DNA of 64,000 bases from Lentisphaerota bacterium (lineage in GTDB: Bacteria > Verrucomicrobiota > Lentisphaeria > Victivallales > Victivallaceae), in assembly GCA_015061545.1 (NCBI GenBank), contig SUWJ01000003.1, forward strand, positions 1 to 64,000, written 5' to 3'. Positions 61,899 to 64,000 of the stretch are shown piece by piece. The translations under genes were made by a program, and so were the position numbers. A model generated the notes under the pieces. It did not search any database, was not told where the DNA came from, and saw nothing but the letters and a program-made list of their open reading frames with translations. Numbering within the stretch: the first letter of the stretch is position 1; each line of letters begins with the position of its first letter.

Positions 61899-63686
61899 TT
61901 AACGGCGGCGCTTTCTGGCATCCAGCGGTTTGGCTTGTTCCATCCAGAAGTTCAGCTTGTCGCAGAAATCCCGATAGTCAGTTGCTCCCGCGGGCTTGGT
62001 CAGCACGATCCGCGGCAGTTTATCCACTTCGGGCAGCGAGCCGAAGACAAAACAGCGCGCTTCCTGCTGGCGGCCGAAATCGTAATCTTCCAGCGCCACG
62101 ACTACGGCAGCAAGTTCGCCCTGCTTGGTCAGCACCAGATCGCCCACTTCGGCTTTGAGTTCGCTGGATACTCTGGCGCCATTGCGGATGTAAAGGTAAT
62201 CGTCGTCGCTTTCAAAACTCATGGAACAGCGGCTGTCCAGAATCGTGCTGTCTTTGCCGAAGGAGTTGACCTTGAAGAGGTACAAATCGTGGATCCCGCG
62301 CTCTTTGAGTTCTTTTTTGGTCAGCACTTCCAGCGGTTTGGCGCTGCCTGATGGTACTTCCATAAGTGCCACGCGGCAATCGCTGCGGCTGATTAAGATC
62401 GGCCCGTTCAAACGCTGCGAAGGCGCATTGGCAGCCGCGTTGGGGCTGCTCAATGTATAGTTGAGTTCCACCACATCGCTTAAAGCTGAACTGTTCTTGC
62501 GCGATCCGGTCAGCGCGCTCAAGGTGGAAATAAGGTAATTGCGGCCGTTGATGCTGACTTGGGGCAGATAATATTCGCTGGCTTCGCTGCGGTCAAGCAG
62601 CAGACGTTTTTCCCGCAGACGGAGCTGCAGTTTGCTGGCGGCATCGGTATAGCACTTGAGTACATCGCTGCGCAGCTTGCTTTCCGCATTCTGCAATTTG
62701 GCGGAAACTGTATCGTAATTACCCTGCAGTTTGGTCAACTTGTTCTGGGTATCTTCGCGGCGGTTGCGTTCGCTGGCAAGCTGGGCGCGGGCATTGGCCA
62801 AATCGCGTACAGCATTGCTGACCACATTCTGCATATTGCTCAGCTGAGTCTGGGCGGATGCCAGTTCGATCTCTCTGGATTTGGCGCTTTTTTCGCTGGC
62901 GAGCAAACGGTCGCGGGTGGTGGCAAGCTCTTTTTCGGTAGCGTTGGCTTTGCCGCGCAGATAAGCCAGATCCCGTTCGGTCACGGTCAGCTTCTGCCGA
63001 TATCCTGCGGCGGTGCTTTGCGAAGTTGCCAGCGCCTGACGGGTGCTGTTAAGATCCCGGGTTTGCCGCGCCAGATCCGCTTCTCTTGCCGAAAGCCGTT
63101 CGCCCAGCTGGGCGGCTTGAGTACGGGCAGCGGAAAGACTGTTTTGAGTCTTTTCCAGCGAAGCAGAACGGTTGGCAAGTTCCTGGACTGTATCTTTATG
63201 CTGCTGCTGCAGCGCCGCCAGCATCGCATCGCTGCGGCGGATGTTTTTCTGCGCCATATCCAGCTCGGTACGGAGTTTTTCCAAACGGCTTTGAGTCAGA
63301 TTTTTTTCTTTGATTTCAGCTTCCAGCTCTTTTTGCAGATCCGCCGGCGAGAGCGGCCCGGCATTTTCCCGGTTGAGTCGGGCGCGGCGCTGCATGAATT
63401 CCAGTTTGGAACGGGTATCGGCAAGTTCGCGGGAGAGTTTATCCACCGCCTGTTCGTACCCGTTGTCCTGCTGGCGCTGCTGTTGGAGAATAAGTTCGTT
63501 GCGCTGTCTGATAAGTTCATCGCGCTGACTTTCCAGCCCCGCAATGATCATATTTACCGTGGAGCGGTCAACGGTTGCGCCGCCGCCGTCCTGAAAGGGC
63601 GACTCGATAGCCGAAAATCCGCCGTTGAGGTAGATCATCGACGTAATGATAAAGTCGCAGATAACAATTAGAATTGATCGGTTCAC
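61899..63686 (-). CDS. Membrane-anchored long coiled-coil protein with trypsin-fold-like C-terminus
   Basis: The 595-residue protein starts with a membrane anchor (SILIVICDFIITSMIYL) and continues with a very long coiled coil (about 45-345, Gln/Glu/Arg/Leu-rich heptads). A globular domain (about 350-580) follows and a basic tail KRRR ends it. In the globular part, GRNYLISTLSAL, SDCRVALMEVP and VGDLVLTKQGELAAVV resemble the His, Asp and Ser segments of a trypsin-like fold with no triad. That reading is tentative. GTG start with AGGAGG 6 bases upstream. It lies between a small membrane protein and the kinase, on the same strand. Confidence 0.75.
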   Translation of the reverse strand: MNRSILIVICDFIITSMIYLNGGFSAIESPFQDGGGATVDRSTVNMIIAGLESQRDELIRQRNELILQQQRQQDNGYEQAVDKLSRELADTRSKLEFMQRRARLNRENAGPLSPADLQKELEAEIKEKNLTQSRLEKLRTELDMAQKNIRRSDAMLAALQQQHKDTVQELANRSASLEKTQNSLSAARTQAAQLGERLSAREADLARQTRDLNSTRQALATSQSTAAGYRQKLTVTERDLAYLRGKANATEKELATTRDRLLASEKSAKSREIELASAQTQLSNMQNVVSNAVRDLANARAQLASERNRREDTQNKLTKLQGNYDTVSAKLQNAESKLRSDVLKCYTDAASKLQLRLREKRLLLDRSEASEYYLPQVSINGRNYLISTLSALTGSRKNSSALSDVVELNYTLSSPNAAANAPSQRLNGPILISRSDCRVALMEVPSGSAKPLEVLTKKELKERGIHDLYLFKVNSFGKDSTILDSRCSMSFESDDDYLYIRNGARVSSELKAEVGDLVLTKQGELAAVVVALEDYDFGRQQEARCFVFGSLPEVDKLPRIVLTKPAGATDYRDFCDKLNFWMEQAKPLDARKRRR

Positions 63687-63706
63687 CTGCCGCCTCCTGC
63701 CGTGAC

Positions 63707-64000
63707 TTACTTGCTGTTTTCGGCAGTCTTAACTGCGGCAATGAGCTTGGATTTCAAGGGATACATCAGACATACCCGCATGATAGTGCAGAAGAGGATC
63801 CCGATCAGAGTCGAAGAATAAGCGATCAGCTGACCGCTGCTGGAGCTGAAACTCATGACCATAAAGCTGGATACCGAGCCGAACAAACCGATGTAAAGAG
63901 GCAGATCCAGAAAGATATCCGCATTGGCGATCTGCGCCAGCTTGATATCCGGCGACGCCTGATTTTTGCGGATGTTGCCGAAGACATGGACTGCGATAAA
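63707..64000 (-). CDS. C-terminal part of a small membrane protein (truncated by window end)
   Basis: The last 97 residues are visible. They read FIAVHVFGNIRK, an amphipathic stretch, then two hydrophobic segments (LPLYIGLFGSVSSFMVMSF and QLIAYSSTLIGILFCTIMRV) and a basic, soluble tail ending AENSK. The two-helix pattern and the coupling with a coiled-coil partner 20 bases downstream recall ExbB/MotA-type channel proteins, but this fragment is too short to say so. The start lies beyond 64000. Confidence 0.7.
   Translation of the reverse strand, partial: FIAVHVFGNIRKNQASPDIKLAQIANADIFLDLPLYIGLFGSVSSFMVMSFSSSSGQLIAYSSTLIGILFCTIMRVCLMYPLKSKLIAAVKTAENSK

Overview
The window looks like chromosomal DNA from the PVC superphylum, most likely a Lentisphaerota (Victivallis-like) bacterium. 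Three things point there. A 50-residue protein at 43842-43994 resembles the small basic protein shared by Chlamydiae, Verrucomicrobia and Lentisphaerae. A secreted pseudopilin carries the [16 protein letters not shown] leader that is abundant in that group. There are also many large secreted barrel proteins, GntR/LacI chimeric regulators and a DWG-type Ser/Thr kinase. Cell-envelope genes (TolC, HlyD, lipoproteins, a Kdo/WaaP-like kinase) fit a Gram-negative. No organism name can be read directly from the sequence.

Layout. 1-4474: pncC and pepF on the minus strand, divergent from metG. 4740-7456: a small operon (epimerase-like, DapA-like, TetR). 7712-15069: a GntR/LacI regulator followed by a Gfo/Idh/MocA dehydrogenase, a sugar-phosphate-isomerase-like barrel, a flavoprotein, a 999-residue secreted protein with a sugar-binding domain and a barrel, and a pseudopilin. 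15205-18723: a tripartite export system (FUSC/DUF2955-like membrane protein, HlyD, TolC). 18956-28690: a 1146-residue secreted glycosidase-like protein, a cytosolic GH106-like protein, a PMT-type glycosyltransferase and a WbaP-type sugar transferase. 28691-43994 runs on the minus strand: an alpha/beta-hydrolase remnant, recR, ybaB, dnaX, rph, SRP RNA, accD, a DUF4434 protein, a second 1131-residue glycosidase-like paralogue, a LamG protein, tcdA, a TatD protein, pgsA, rimO, an inositol-phosphatase-like protein and the small basic protein. 44151-59153 returns to the plus strand: 5'-nucleotidase, thiE, leuB-like, a lipopolysaccharide-kinase-like protein, a lipoyl-ligase-like protein, rnc, Fe-ADH, a PfkB kinase, purT, a Cas4/RecB-like nuclease-fold protein, HtrA, a protease-dead HtrA-like protein and a creatininase-GNAT fusion. 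59186-64000, minus strand: a Ser/Thr kinase fused to a formylglycine-generating-enzyme-type domain, a coiled-coil membrane-anchored protein and the end of a small membrane protein.

How it may work together. The 4740-39239 stretch looks like carbohydrate-scavenging territory interleaved with housekeeping genes. Large exported barrels would act on a glycan outside the cytoplasm, a cytosolic GH106-like enzyme would finish the job, and dehydrogenase, isomerase and aldolase-type enzymes would process the sugars. No dedicated importer is encoded here. The 54041-64000 stretch is the most system-like part: an active and an inactive HtrA, a kinase with an FGE-type domain, and a coiled-coil protein whose C-terminal domain may also have a dead trypsin-like fold. 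I found no CRISPR array, tRNA or rRNA gene.
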